A stretch of DNA of 64,000 nucleotides from Sphingomicrobium arenosum (GCF_026157085.1 NZ_JANPVN010000001.1:124001-188000); one strand, 5' to 3'. Numbered from the stretch's first letter, positions 52,979 through 62,970 are shown. Numbers and translations: made by a program. Notes: a model not told the origin generated them from the sequence alone.

Positions 52979-55234
52979 ATGACAGATAAACAGAAGCCCA
53001 AGAAACCACGGCGCCCCACGACAGGCGTGCCGTCCAAGCAACAGATCCTCGATTTCATCGAACAGTCCGACGACAGCGTCGGCAAGCGCGAAATCGCCAA
53101 GCATTTTCGCCTCAAGGGGCAGGACAAGATCGCGCTGAAAGCGGTCCTCAAGGACATGGCCGACGAGGGTCTCATCGATCATTCGCCGGGCCGCGCCTTC
53201 CACAAGATGGGCGGCGTGCCGCGGGTGACCGTGTTGCGTGTCGCCTCGATCGAGGATGGCGAGGTGTGGGCCGAGCCCGAGCAGTGGCAGGGCGAGGGTA
53301 CCAAGCCCCGGCTGCGCGTCATCGAGCGGGGGCGGCGTTCCTCGCTCGGCATCAACGACCGGATCCTCTCGCGCACCGAGGAGCGCGGCAATGGGCAGGT
53401 CGCCCATGTGATGAAGAAGCTCGCCCGTTCGGCCGAGATGCTGATGGGGGTGGTGCGCAAGGAAGGCAGCCGCCATTTCCTCGCGCCGATCGACAAGAAG
53501 CAGCGCACCGTGTTCATGCTGACCGAGCTGGGCGAAGCGGAGGTCGGCGACCTCGTGCTGGCCGAGCCGATCGGGAAGGGCGGGGGTCGATCCCCCAAGG
53601 CGAAAGTCGATGCGGTGCTGGGCGATCCCTTTGCACCCAAGGCGTTCAGCCTGATCGCGATCCACAAATATGGCATCCGCAACCGCTTCCCCGACGAGGT
53701 CGTCGCCGAGGCCGAGAAGGTGGCGAAGTGGGACCTCGGGAGCCGCGAGGACCTTACCCATCTGCCGATCGTCGCGATCGACCCCGAGGATGCGCGCGAT
53801 CATGACGATGCTATCTGGGCCGAGGTCGATCATGCCAAGGACAATCCCGGCGGCTACAAGGCGGTGGTCGCGATCGCCGATGTGAGCTTCTACGTGCGCC
53901 CCGCCAGCGAGCTCGACCGCGAGGCCTTAAAGCGTGGCAACAGCGTCTATTTCCCCGACCGCGTCGTGCCGATGCTGCCCGAGGAATTGTCGGCGGGGAT
54001 ATGCTCTTTGAAGGAGGGCGTCGATCGCGCCGCGATGGTCGCGCATATCCGCGTCGACAGCGGCGGCAATATCAAGGAATTCCGTTTCTCGCGCGCCAAG
54101 GTGCGGATCGCGGCAAACATTGCCTATGAGGATGCGCAGGCGGCGATCGACGGCGAGAAGGATCGGGTCGATTCCGAGATCGTGAAGAGCGCGCTGGAGC
54201 CTCTGTGGCAGTGCTGGAAGGTGCTGTTGCAGGCGCGCGAGGCGCGCGAGCCCCTGGATCTCGACCTGCCCGAGCGCCGCGTCCAGCTCGACGAGAAGGG
54301 GCGGATCATGTCGGTCGCGCCGCGCGAGCGATTGGACGCGCACCGGCTGGTCGAGGATTATATGATCCTCGCCAATGTCGCGGCGGCCAAGGCGCTCGAA
54401 AAGAAGAAGCGCCCGGTGATGTATCGTATCCACGAGACGCCGGGGCGCGAGAAGCTCGTGACGTTGAAGGATTATCTGGCGACCTTCGATATCCCCTTCG
54501 CGCTGGGGCAGGTGGTGCTGCCCAAGACCTTCAATGCAATCCTTGCGAAGATCGGGCCCGACCACGACAATCGGATCGAGATTACCGAACAGATTTTGCG
54601 CAGCCAAATGCAGGCGCGTTACGGGCCTGAGCCGCTGGGGCATTTCGGCCTGTCACTGGGCTCCTATGCGCATTTTACTTCGCCCATCCGCCGTTATGCC
54701 GATTTGCTGGTGCATCGCAGCCTCGTCGACAGCTATGGGCTGGGAGAGGGCGGGATCAATGCCAAGCAGGCGGAGGATTTCGGCAAGGTCGGCGAGATCA
54801 TCTCCTCGCTCGAGCGGCGCGCGATGGAGGCCGAGCGCGAGACAGTCGATCGCTATGTCGCGGCCTATCTGGCCGATCATGTCGGGCAATTGGTGAAGGC
54901 ACGCATCACCGGGGTGCAGCCGTTCGGCTTTTTCGCGACGGTGCAGGATCTGGGCGGCGACGGGCTGGTACTCGCCAAGACGCTGGGGCGCGAATATTTC
55001 CATTATGACGAGAAGCGCCAGGCGCTGGTCGGCGAGCGATCGGGCGATGAATATCGCGCCGGACAGAAGCTCGAATTGAAGCTGGTCGAGGCCGATCCGG
55101 TGTCGGGCGCGCTACGCTTCGAACTGCCTGAAGGCAGCTATGGCGGCGATGCGGGCGACGGGCCGAGGCGGCGCCGCGACGGGCGCAGCAAGGGCGGCGG
55201 CAAGAACCGGCAGACGGGCAAGAGGCGCGGTTGA
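52979..55234 (+). CDS. rnr: Ribonuclease R
   Basis: The 751-residue 3'-5' exonuclease degrades structured RNA. It has an N-terminal winged-helix-like region, the RNB catalytic domain with DPEDARDHDDAIWAEVDHA and a C-terminal S1 domain followed by a Lys/Arg-rich tail (RRRRDGRSKGGGKNRQTGKRRG). It begins 42 nt after the M28 gene, with AAGGG upstream. Confidence 0.96.
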   Translation: MTDKQKPKKPRRPTTGVPSKQQILDFIEQSDDSVGKREIAKHFRLKGQDKIALKAVLKDMADEGLIDHSPGRAFHKMGGVPRVTVLRVASIEDGEVWAEPEQWQGEGTKPRLRVIERGRRSSLGINDRILSRTEERGNGQVAHVMKKLARSAEMLMGVVRKEGSRHFLAPIDKKQRTVFMLTELGEAEVGDLVLAEPIGKGGGRSPKAKVDAVLGDPFAPKAFSLIAIHKYGIRNRFPDEVVAEAEKVAKWDLGSREDLTHLPIVAIDPEDARDHDDAIWAEVDHAKDNPGGYKAVVAIADVSFYVRPASELDREALKRGNSVYFPDRVVPMLPEELSAGICSLKEGVDRAAMVAHIRVDSGGNIKEFRFSRAKVRIAANIAYEDAQAAIDGEKDRVDSEIVKSALEPLWQCWKVLLQAREAREPLDLDLPERRVQLDEKGRIMSVAPRERLDAHRLVEDYMILANVAAAKALEKKKRPVMYRIHETPGREKLVTLKDYLATFDIPFALGQVVLPKTFNAILAKIGPDHDNRIEITEQILRSQMQARYGPEPLGHFGLSLGSYAHFTSPIRRYADLLVHRSLVDSYGLGEGGINAKQAEDFGKVGEIISSLERRAMEAERETVDRYVAAYLADHVGQLVKARITGVQPFGFFATVQDLGGDGLVLAKTLGREYFHYDEKRQALVGERSGDEYRAGQKLELKLVEADPVSGALRFELPEGSYGGDAGDGPRRRRDGRSKGGGKNRQTGKRRG

Positions 55235-55291
55235 CGCCTTGGGGAGGGGCGTTCAGGCTGAACGCCTCATCAAATCAAGCGGAGACGACCG

Positions 55292-55468
55292 ATGGCGCAC
55301 AAATTCCACATGTGGACCGACAAGCGCGGGGAGACGCGCGTGGCCTTCATGTACAATGGCGAGAAGATCTGGACGACCGAGGGCTATAGCTCGAAGGCAT
55401 CCGCCAAGAATGCGATCGACTCGATCCTCAAGAACGGCCCTGGGGCCGAAGTGGTCGACGACACCTGA
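55292..55468 (+). CDS. YegP/DUF1508-like small protein
   Basis: The 58-residue protein reads MAHKFHMWTDKRGETRVAFMYN and has the segment GYSSKASAKNAIDSILKNGP, matching the DUF1508 (YegP) fold of a small beta-hairpin plus helix unit. GGAG lies 7 nt before the ATG. Function unknown. A strong terminator follows at 55490. Confidence 0.9.
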   Translation: MAHKFHMWTDKRGETRVAFMYNGEKIWTTEGYSSKASAKNAIDSILKNGPGAEVVDDT

Positions 55469-55489
55469 GCGGCTTGCAATCAACCCATA

Positions 55490-55519
55490 AAAAAGCCCCG
55501 GTTCGCGCCGGGGCTTTTT
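55490..55519. terminator. Bidirectional terminator between YegP-like and dcd genes
   Basis: A perfect 12-bp stem (AAAAAGCCCCGG / CCGGGGCTTTTT) with a 6-nt loop (TTCGCG) has T runs on both strands. It ends the plus-strand YegP transcript and could end the minus-strand dcd transcript. Confidence 0.9.
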
Positions 55520-55623
55520 CATATGGTGAGGGTAAAAAGCAGGAGCGCTCCAACGACAAGGAGCGGCAAGGCAGTGCCCGGCGGCAGCAACGTCGGCAAG
55601 AGCGCGAACGAAAGGCTGACCAT
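55519..55623 (-). CDS. Possible 34-residue membrane peptide after dcd
   Basis: The open frame reads MVSLSFALLPTLLPPGTALP, then a strongly hydrophobic stretch (LLVVGALLLFTLTI). It starts 2 nt after the dcd stop codon (TGAGCATG), a spacing that allows coupled translation. About three quarters of its third codon bases are G or C. No homology can be checked. The frame ends within one arm of the terminator. Confidence 0.4.
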   Translation of the reverse strand: MVSLSFALLPTLLPPGTALPLLVVGALLLFTLTI

Positions 55624-55625
55624 GC

Positions 55626-56180
55626 TCAGAGCTTCGGCAAGGTCACCCCGCGCTGGCCCATATATTTGCCGGCGCGGTCCTTGTAGCTGGTCTCGCAGCG
55701 CTCGTTGCCCTTGAGGAAGAGGAACTGGCAGGCGCCTTCGTTGGCGTAGATCTTGGCCGGAAGCGGGGTGGTGTTGGAGAATTCCAGCGTCACATGGCCC
55801 TCCCAGCCGGGCTCCAGCGGGGTGACGTTTACGATGATGCCGCAGCGCGCATAGGTCGACTTGCCAAGGCAGATGACGAGCACGTCCTCGGGGATGCGGA
55901 AATATTCCACCGTGCGGGCCAGCGCGAAACTGTTGGGGGGGATGATGCAGACATCGGTCTGGCGGTCGACGAAATTCTTGGGGTCGAAGGCCTTGGGGTC
56001 GACGACCGATGAATCGACATTGGTGAAAATCTTGAATTCGTCGGCGACGCGAGCGTCATAGCCGTAGGAGGACAGGCCGTAGCTGATATTGCCTTCGCGG
56101 CGCTGGGCTTCGACGAAGGGTTCGATCATGGCGTGGTCTTGGCTCTGCTGCCGAATCCACTTGTCCGAGAGAATGCTCAT
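55626..56180 (-). CDS. dcd: dCTP deaminase
   Basis: The 184-residue enzyme deaminates dCTP to dUTP for dTMP synthesis. Family signatures are [37 protein letters not shown] and [26 protein letters not shown]. The start MSILSDKWI is canonical. Confidence 0.96.
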   Translation of the reverse strand: MSILSDKWIRQQSQDHAMIEPFVEAQRREGNISYGLSSYGYDARVADEFKIFTNVDSSVVDPKAFDPKNFVDRQTDVCIIPPNSFALARTVEYFRIPEDVLVICLGKSTYARCGIIVNVTPLEPGWEGHVTLEFSNTTPLPAKIYANEGACQFLFLKGNERCETSYKDRAGKYMGQRGVTLPKL

Positions 56181-56309
56181 GGATGATGGCGTAGCGCGGC
56201 TTTTTTGCCGCGTCACCCCGCACATTGCCGGGCAGGGTTCGAGTTATCCACACGGCATCCCCGACTGATTTCTCGCAGCCCACCACGCGCGGCAAAATTG
56301 TGCTACTCC

Positions 56310-57812
56310 ATGGCCATGGCAGAAGTGGTGCAGATAGTCGGGAGCGGGGGTTCCGGGGAAGAGGTGACGGCATTGCCGGCGAACGTGCAGGCGGAAGCCG
56401 CGCTGCTGGGTGCGTTGCTGATCGACAACCGGCTCGTCGAGGACGTGCAGATGAGGCTGCGCGCCGATCATTTTTACGAGCCGCTGCACGCGCGCATCTA
56501 CGAGCAGATCCTGCGCTTCACCGACAAGAACATGATCGCCACGCCGGTCACGTTGAAGCCGCTGTTCGAGGCGGACGAGGCGATGCAGAAGGTAGGCGGC
56601 ACTTCCTATCTGGCGACCATCGCGGGCTCGCGCGCCAGCATCATTGGCGCCCGCGATTTCGCCAAGCAAATCTACGACCTCGCGCTGCTGCGCGCGCTCG
56701 TCGGGGTCGGGCGCGAGATGGTCGAGGGCGCGCTCGACACGTCGGACGAGGTGGCGCCCTTGGAACAGGTGGAGGCGGCCGAAACCGCGCTCTATCGAGT
56801 CGCCGAAGAAGGCGGGGCCGAAGGCAAGGCCAAGAGCTTCGGCGATGCCTCCAAGCTCGCGCTCGACATGGCCGAAAAGGCCTTGAATTCGGGCGGACAC
56901 CTGTCGGGGGTGACGACCGGGATCGAGGGCATCAACGCCAAGATCGGCGGGATGCACAAGTCCGACCTCATCATCCTCGCGGGACGTCCGGGCATGGGCA
57001 AGACCTCGCTTGCGACCAACATCGCCTTTGCCGCCGCGCAGCGCTGGAACCAGGACGAGCGCGACGGGATCGAGGAAAAGAAGCGGGTCGGCGCACCGGT
57101 CGTTTTCTTCAGCCTCGAAATGTCAGCCGACCAGCTGGCGACGCGTATCCTCGCCGAGCAGTCGGGGATCTCGGGCGAGAATTTGCGCATGGGCAAGATC
57201 TCCAAGACCGAATTCCAGAGCCTGGCGCGCGCGGCGAGCGATCTGGCGAGCCTCCCGCTCTATATCGACGACACGCCGGGCCTGACCATCGCGGCCATGC
57301 GTACGCGCGCGCGGCGGTTGAAGCGTCAGAAGGGGATCGGCGCGGTGGTGGTCGATTATCTTCAGCTGTTGTCGGGGTCGGGGCGCTCGTCCGAGGCCAA
57401 TCGCGTCCAGGAAATCTCCGAAATTTCTCGCGGGCTGAAGCAGCTTGCCAAGGAATTGGACGTGCCGGTTCTCGCGCTCTCGCAGCTCAGCCGTGCAGTC
57501 GAACAGCGCGAGGACAAGAGGCCGCTGCTCTCCGACCTTCGCGAGTCGGGCTCGATCGAGCAGGACGCCGACATGGTGTGGTTCGTCTTCCGCCCCGATT
57601 ATTATGTCGCGATGAAGCAGCCGAGCGAGGACCATCCCGACTTTGCCATGTGGCAGGAAGAGATGGAGCGGGTTTACGGCACCGCCGAACTGATCGTCGC
57701 CAAGCAGCGTCACGGCGCCACGGGCCGCGTGAAGATGCTGTTCGACAGTAAGACCACGCGCTTTACCGATGCGCCGATCGACGATGGCTATACCGCCGAG
57801 AGGCGCGGGTAG
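56310..57812 (+). CDS. dnaB: Replicative DNA helicase DnaB
   Basis: The 500-residue helicase unwinds DNA at the replication fork. It has the N-terminal DnaB domain (ALPANVQAEAALLGALLIDN) and the RecA-like domain with Walker A GRPGMGKT at 225-232 and VVVDYLQLLSG (Walker B). The ATG at 56310 or 56316 is the start. It is divergent from dcd. Confidence 0.97.
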   Translation: MAMAEVVQIVGSGGSGEEVTALPANVQAEAALLGALLIDNRLVEDVQMRLRADHFYEPLHARIYEQILRFTDKNMIATPVTLKPLFEADEAMQKVGGTSYLATIAGSRASIIGARDFAKQIYDLALLRALVGVGREMVEGALDTSDEVAPLEQVEAAETALYRVAEEGGAEGKAKSFGDASKLALDMAEKALNSGGHLSGVTTGIEGINAKIGGMHKSDLIILAGRPGMGKTSLATNIAFAAAQRWNQDERDGIEEKKRVGAPVVFFSLEMSADQLATRILAEQSGISGENLRMGKISKTEFQSLARAASDLASLPLYIDDTPGLTIAAMRTRARRLKRQKGIGAVVVDYLQLLSGSGRSSEANRVQEISEISRGLKQLAKELDVPVLALSQLSRAVEQREDKRPLLSDLRESGSIEQDADMVWFVFRPDYYVAMKQPSEDHPDFAMWQEEMERVYGTAELIVAKQRHGATGRVKMLFDSKTTRFTDAPIDDGYTAERRG

Positions 57813-57891
57813 GGGGTTCGTCGAAACTTCGCTTGCCTTCGCGGGTTCGATCTCCAACACTTCGCCACGACCAATCACCGTGGAGAAGTTC

Positions 57892-59982
57892 ATGTTTCGC
57901 AAGACCTTGATGGCCGCCGCCGCGTCGCTGGCGATGGCCCCCGCAATCGCACAGGACATGATGGCCGAAGACCCCTTCATCTGGCTCGAAGAAGCGCGTT
58001 CGGACGAGGCGATGGCCTGGGTAGAGGCGGAAAACGAGAAAACAGAGTCGGTGCTGCTCGCCGATCCGCGGTTCGAGGAATTGCGCGCCGAGGCCTATGC
58101 GATCGCCACCGACCAGCGCCGCATCCCAAGCGTGGCGATCACGCCTTATGGCCTGCGCAACCGCTGGCAGGATGACGCCAATCCCAAAGGGCTCATCCGG
58201 CTGACGACGCTGGAGAGCTATCGTACCGACGATCCCGAATGGGAGGTGGTGCTCGATATCGACAAGCTGGCGGCCGACGAGGGGCGCGACTGGAATTATG
58301 CGGGCTTCACCTGTCTCGAACCCGAAGGGCGTTACTGCTTGTTGGGCCTGTCGGACGGCGGCAAGGACGCCAATGTCTTCCGCGAATTCGACATGGAGAC
58401 GCGCCAGTTCGTCGAGAACGGCTTCTTCTTCGATGAAGATCGGCAGTGGATGGAGTGGGTCGACAAGGACACGCTGCTCGTCACCCGCAACTGGGGCGAG
58501 GGGTCGCTGACCGAAAGCAATTATCCCTTCATCACCAAGATGGTGAAGCGCGGGCAGAGTTTCGACGAGGCGGTCGAAGTCTTCCGCGGCGAGGCGAGCG
58601 ACGTTTCGGCAGGGGCCGGCGTGCTGCGCGACTGGGACGGCAATGTGCTGGGCTATACCGCGCAGCGCGGCCTGTCCTTCCACGAAAGCGCCCAATATTG
58701 GCAGCAGGACGGCGAGTGGGTTCGCCTCGACCTGCCCGCCAAGGCGAGCTTCTTTGGCCCGATCGACGGGCGGATGATCGTGTCGCTACGCGAGCCGTGG
58801 GGCGAGTTCCCCAATGACGCGCTGCTGCACGCCAGCCTCGAGAACTTCCTCGCCGATCCCAACGGGGTCGATTGGGAATTGATGTGGGCTCCCGAAAAGG
58901 GCCAGACCCGCAGCAGCGTCGGCGCGACGCGCGATGCTTTCTATCTCAATGTCCTCGAGGATGTGCAGGGCAAGGCCTATCGCTACACCTATAGCGACGG
59001 CGCTTGGGAGCGCTCGCTGATCGATTTGCCGGAGAATGCGACGCTGGGCTTCGGCTCGAGCTCGGATACGGATGACGAGCTGATCATGTATTCCTCGGGC
59101 TTCCTGGCGCCGACGACCTATTATTATTACGACGGCGACAAGGATAAGCTCGAGGTGCTCAAGCGCAGTCCGTCGCAGTTCGATGCGGATGGGCTGATCG
59201 CCGAGCAGCACTTCGCCACCTCGAGGGATGGTACCCGCATCCCTTATTTCGTTGTGCGCCACGAAGATACGGTGATGGACGGGTCGACCCCGACGCTCTT
59301 CTACGGTTACGGCGGTTTCCAAGCGAGCATGCTGCCCTCCTATCTCGGCACGACCGGCAAGCTGTGGCTCGAGCGTGGCGGGGCCTATATCCTCGGCAAT
59401 ATGCGCGGTGGGGGCGAATATGGTCCCGACTGGCATCAGGCGGCGATCCGCGAGAACAAGCAGAAGACGTGGGACGATTATATCGCCATCGCGGAAGACG
59501 CGATCGCCAGCGGGCTGACGAGCCCCGAGCATCTGGGGATTGAAGGGGGTAGCCAGGGTGGCCTGCTCGTCGGCACGGGCTTTACCCAGCGCCCCGACCT
59601 GTTCGGCGCGGCGATCGTGGCGGTGCCGCTGTTCGACATGATGCGCTATCACGAGATCGGCAAGGGTGCCTCGTGGATCGGCGAATATGGCGATCCGCGC
59701 ATTCCCGAGCAGCGTGCGTGGATCGAGGGCTATTCGCCTTATCAGAAGCTGGTGCCCGGGGCCGAATTCCCCAAGGTGCTTTATTACGCGTCGACTGCGG
59801 ACGACCGCACCCACCCGGCGCATGCCCGCAAGGCGGCAGCGCGGATGAGCGCCAATGGCCAGCCTTATTATTATTATGAGGAGACGGCGGGCGGTCACTC
59901 GGGCGGCAAGGATCCCGAAGCGGAATCCAAGCTGACGGCGCTGCGCTACGTCTATCTGATGCAGGAATTGATGGACGACTGA
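57892..59982 (+). CDS. Prolyl oligopeptidase (S9 family), secreted
   Basis: The 696-residue protein has a signal peptide (MFRKTLMAAAASLAMAPAIAQ), a beta-propeller domain and an alpha/beta-hydrolase catalytic domain. The triad is Ser554 (GGSQGGLL), Asp at about 637 (ADDRTHP) and His669 (AGGHSGG). These enzymes cleave after proline in short peptides. GGAGAAG lies about 5 nt before the ATG. The gene is 79 nt after dnaB. Confidence 0.93.
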   Translation: MFRKTLMAAAASLAMAPAIAQDMMAEDPFIWLEEARSDEAMAWVEAENEKTESVLLADPRFEELRAEAYAIATDQRRIPSVAITPYGLRNRWQDDANPKGLIRLTTLESYRTDDPEWEVVLDIDKLAADEGRDWNYAGFTCLEPEGRYCLLGLSDGGKDANVFREFDMETRQFVENGFFFDEDRQWMEWVDKDTLLVTRNWGEGSLTESNYPFITKMVKRGQSFDEAVEVFRGEASDVSAGAGVLRDWDGNVLGYTAQRGLSFHESAQYWQQDGEWVRLDLPAKASFFGPIDGRMIVSLREPWGEFPNDALLHASLENFLADPNGVDWELMWAPEKGQTRSSVGATRDAFYLNVLEDVQGKAYRYTYSDGAWERSLIDLPENATLGFGSSSDTDDELIMYSSGFLAPTTYYYYDGDKDKLEVLKRSPSQFDADGLIAEQHFATSRDGTRIPYFVVRHEDTVMDGSTPTLFYGYGGFQASMLPSYLGTTGKLWLERGGAYILGNMRGGGEYGPDWHQAAIRENKQKTWDDYIAIAEDAIASGLTSPEHLGIEGGSQGGLLVGTGFTQRPDLFGAAIVAVPLFDMMRYHEIGKGASWIGEYGDPRIPEQRAWIEGYSPYQKLVPGAEFPKVLYYASTADDRTHPAHARKAAARMSANGQPYYYYEETAGGHSGGKDPEAESKLTALRYVYLMQELMDD

Positions 59983-59983
59983 G

Positions 59984-60064
59984 ACGACAAAGGGCGGCGC
60001 CTCTCGGCGCCGCCCTGCTGATCGTTCAAACGGGGGCGGTGCCGGTGGCGCCGCCCTTTGTCGT
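59984..60064. terminator. Nested inverted repeats between S9 peptidase and astD (bidirectional terminator)
   Basis: ACGACAAAGGGCGGCGCC at 59984-60001 is the exact reverse complement of the 18-nt sequence at 60047-60064. Inside it, AGGGCGGCGCC/GGCGCCGCCCT makes a smaller hairpin (59991-60016). The two structures are mutually exclusive. They lie between convergent genes. Confidence 0.7.
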
Positions 60065-60066
60065 TC

Positions 60067-61491
60067 CTAGTCCTCTAGCATGACGGGATCCTTGAGACCC
60101 GTCTCGATCTTGGCACGGCACAGGTCGCTTTCGACGCTGGTGACCGGATAGGCACAGTAATCGGCGGCGTAAAAGGCGCTGGGACGGTGGTTGCCCGAGA
60201 TGCCGATGCCGCCGAAGGGCGCGGTCGACGGCGCGCCGTTGGTCGGCTTGTTCCAGTTGATGACGCCGGCGCGCCCTTCCGCCCAGAAACGCTCATATTC
60301 CTCAGGATGCTTGGTAAGGATCGAGGCAGCGAGTCCGAAGCGCGTGTTGTTGGCCTCGGCGATGGCGGCATCGAGGCAGTCGACGCGGATCAGTTGCAGG
60401 ACGGGGCCGAAGATTTCCTCGTCCAGCCGGTCGCGCGCGCGGGTGACGTCGACGATGGCAGGGCCGAGCAGGGGCTTTCCTTCCTCGAGGCGGCGCAGCT
60501 GACGGATCGCCTTGCCGCCCTTGGCCAGCAGCGCGATATATTGGGCCTGGATATAGTCGGCGGCGTCATTGTCGATGACCGGACCCATGAAGGGCTCGGG
60601 CTTTTTCGCGAAAGGCTGGGCGACATGGATGCGGTCGACCAGCTTCAGCACCTTTTCGAGGAGCTTTTCCTCCTTGCCCGCCTGGACGATGAGGCGGCGC
60701 GCGCAGGTGCATCGCTGGCCTGCCGATAGGAAAGCCGACTGGACGATGATCGCGGCGGCGGCATCGAGATCGGCGACGTCCCAGGCAATGAGCGGATTGT
60801 TGCCCCCTGCCTCGATGGCGAGGATCTTCTGCGGCTTGTCGGCAAAGGCGCGGTGGAGGAGGCGCCCGGCCTTGGCCGAACCGGTGAAGAGGAGGCCGTC
60901 GATCTCGTCGGAGGCGGCGATTGCCTTGCCGGTCTCGGGGCCGCCCTGCACGCAGGCGATGAGGCGTTCGTCGATCCCCGCTTCATGGAAGCATTTGACG
61001 AGCAGTTCGCCGACCGCCGGGGTCTTTTCCGACGGCTTGAAGACGACGGCATTGCCCGCGAGCAGCGCGGGCACGATGTGGCCATTGGGCAGATGCGCGG
61101 GGAAATTATAGGGGCCGAGGACGGCGAGCACGCCATGCGGCTTGTGCCGGACCGCGATCTTGGTGTTCATCGCGCCTTCGGCCTTGCGCGTGGGGGTGCG
61201 CTCGTTGTGGGCGTTGACCGAAATGTCGACCTTGCCGACGACCGCACCGACTTCGGTCTTGGCCTCCCAGAAGGGCTTGCCCGTTTCCATCGAGATGAGG
61301 CGCGCCATCTCTTCCTCGCGCTCGCGCACGATGTTGGCGAAGCGGCGCAGCGCCTCGGTGCGGAAGGCGAGCGGCTGGCGCGCCCATTCGGGCTGCGCCT
61401 CGCGGGCGGCGGCAATGGCGGCGGCGGGATCGCCTTCTTCGCCCGACCAGATTTCCTCGCCCGAATGGGGTGCAAAACTCTTCATCGACAT
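60067..61491 (-). CDS. astD: Succinylglutamate-semialdehyde dehydrogenase
   Basis: The 474-residue aldehyde dehydrogenase acts in arginine succinyltransferase (AST) catabolism. It has VLAVLGPYNFPAHLPNGHIVPAL, FTGSAKAGRLLHRAFA and the catalytic Cys in SAGQRCTCARR. It is AstD-like over its whole length. The other ast genes are not in this window. Confidence 0.9.
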   Translation of the reverse strand: MSMKSFAPHSGEEIWSGEEGDPAAAIAAAREAQPEWARQPLAFRTEALRRFANIVREREEEMARLISMETGKPFWEAKTEVGAVVGKVDISVNAHNERTPTRKAEGAMNTKIAVRHKPHGVLAVLGPYNFPAHLPNGHIVPALLAGNAVVFKPSEKTPAVGELLVKCFHEAGIDERLIACVQGGPETGKAIAASDEIDGLLFTGSAKAGRLLHRAFADKPQKILAIEAGGNNPLIAWDVADLDAAAAIIVQSAFLSAGQRCTCARRLIVQAGKEEKLLEKVLKLVDRIHVAQPFAKKPEPFMGPVIDNDAADYIQAQYIALLAKGGKAIRQLRRLEEGKPLLGPAIVDVTRARDRLDEEIFGPVLQLIRVDCLDAAIAEANNTRFGLAASILTKHPEEYERFWAEGRAGVINWNKPTNGAPSTAPFGGIGISGNHRPSAFYAADYCAYPVTSVESDLCRAKIETGLKDPVMLED

Positions 61492-61535
61492 AGGCGTGGT
61501 GGCTCGCAGGGACTGACGGTGCGGTCAAGTCCTCG

Positions 61536-62933
61536 TTAAACGAAAGGGGTGGCCATCGCGTCGCCCATGCGGCGGATTTCCTTCACCTTGGCCTCGAACG
61601 GCTTCCAGTCGTCGCGCTCGGCGATGGCGGCCCAGCGGGCTTCGACTTCCTCGATATGCATCGAGCAGGGCGCCTCGTCCGACCAATAGGAATGGGCCAG
61701 CGCAGCCTCATTCGCGCGCCCCTCGAGCGCTGCGGCGAGGGCGCGATATTCCTCGGCATCGTAACGCTCGTCCTCGCGGCGGCACGCGCCGCCCCGCCAG
61801 TCGAAGAAGGCGCGGTCGATGGTGACGGTCTCGGTCGCCAGCGCGGCGACCAGTGCCTTCGCCAGTTTGCGGTCGTCATCGCGGTGCCCGGGCGCCACCC
61901 CGAGCCGAGCGAGGAGCAGGTCGATGCAGGCTTCGTCGAAGCGGCGGCCCCAATCGTTGAGGATCGGGTTGAGCTTGCGCTCCGAGGCGATGAGGCCGAG
62001 GCAGCCGCCTAGTTGGGCGACATCCCACTGAATCGCCTCGGGCTGGCGCGCGAAACTGTAGAGCCCTTCGCCGTCGAAATAGGCGGCGGTGAAGCGCGGA
62101 TTCCAATAGGGTGCAAAGCGCCACGGTCCATAATCGAAACTCTCGCCGGTGATGGCGATATTGTCCGAGTTGAGGACGCCATGGACGAAGCCCGCCGCCA
62201 TGTAGGAGGCGGCAAGGTGCGCAGTGGCGCTGGCGACGAGGTCGAACAGCCGCACGGCGGCGTCCTTGTCCTTCTCGGGCGGGGTTTCTCCATAGAGATG
62301 TTCGAGGCAATAGCGGGTCAGCGCCTTCAGGGCGGCCTTGTCGCGGTGAAAGGCGAAGCGCTGGAAGGTGCCGATGCGGATATGACCGTGGCCGAGGCGG
62401 GTGAGGACCGAGGAGCGGGTGGGGCTGGGTTCGTCCGAGCGCCATAGCGATTCGCCGGTTTCGAACAAGGCGAAGCTCTTGGAGGTATTGACGCCCAAGG
62501 CCTCGAGCATCTCGGTGGCGAAGATTTCGCGGACCCCGCCCTTTAGCGTGAGGCGGCCGTCTCCCTGGCGGCTCCACGGGGTCTGGCCCGAGCCCTTGGT
62601 GGCGAGGTCGAGAAGGCGTCCTTCGGGGCCGCGGACCTGCGCGAAGAGAAAGCCGCGCCCGTCGCCGAGGTCGGGGTTGTAGTTGCGGAACTGGTGACCG
62701 TGATAGCGCAGCGCGAGCGGCGCCTCGAGATTGTCGGGCAGGGGGTCGAAGCGCGCGAAATGCTTTTCCCATGCGGGGCGCATGTAGCTCCCGAGGCCGA
62801 TCTGCTTGGCCCAATGGTGGTTGGCGAAGCGCAGTTTGGCCTCGGGGAACATGGCGGGGGCGACTTCGTCATAGAAGTCGGGACCGAGTTCGAGGATGCG
62901 CGGATCGGGATTATAGGCTGGCGATTTGACCAT
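61536..62933 (-). CDS. selO: Protein adenylyltransferase SelO (YdiU family)
   Basis: The 465-residue protein matches the SelO/UPF0061 pseudokinase family. These transfer AMP to Ser, Thr or Tyr residues and may respond to redox stress. Signature regions are LALRYHGHQFRNYNPDLGDGRGFLFAQV and GFVHGVLNSDNIAITGESFDYGPW. The start MVKSPAYNPDPRI is used. Confidence 0.93.
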   Translation of the reverse strand: MVKSPAYNPDPRILELGPDFYDEVAPAMFPEAKLRFANHHWAKQIGLGSYMRPAWEKHFARFDPLPDNLEAPLALRYHGHQFRNYNPDLGDGRGFLFAQVRGPEGRLLDLATKGSGQTPWSRQGDGRLTLKGGVREIFATEMLEALGVNTSKSFALFETGESLWRSDEPSPTRSSVLTRLGHGHIRIGTFQRFAFHRDKAALKALTRYCLEHLYGETPPEKDKDAAVRLFDLVASATAHLAASYMAAGFVHGVLNSDNIAITGESFDYGPWRFAPYWNPRFTAAYFDGEGLYSFARQPEAIQWDVAQLGGCLGLIASERKLNPILNDWGRRFDEACIDLLLARLGVAPGHRDDDRKLAKALVAALATETVTIDRAFFDWRGGACRREDERYDAEEYRALAAALEGRANEAALAHSYWSDEAPCSMHIEEVEARWAAIAERDDWKPFEAKVKEIRRMGDAMATPFV

Positions 62934-62970
62934 GGCTCGGCGATAGAGAAGGCGAGAAGAAGGGGAAAGC

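Noticed and set aside
55523-55714. A plus-strand frame between the terminator and dcd.
   Set aside because: It runs antisense into dcd and lacks a ribosome site and recognisable domains.
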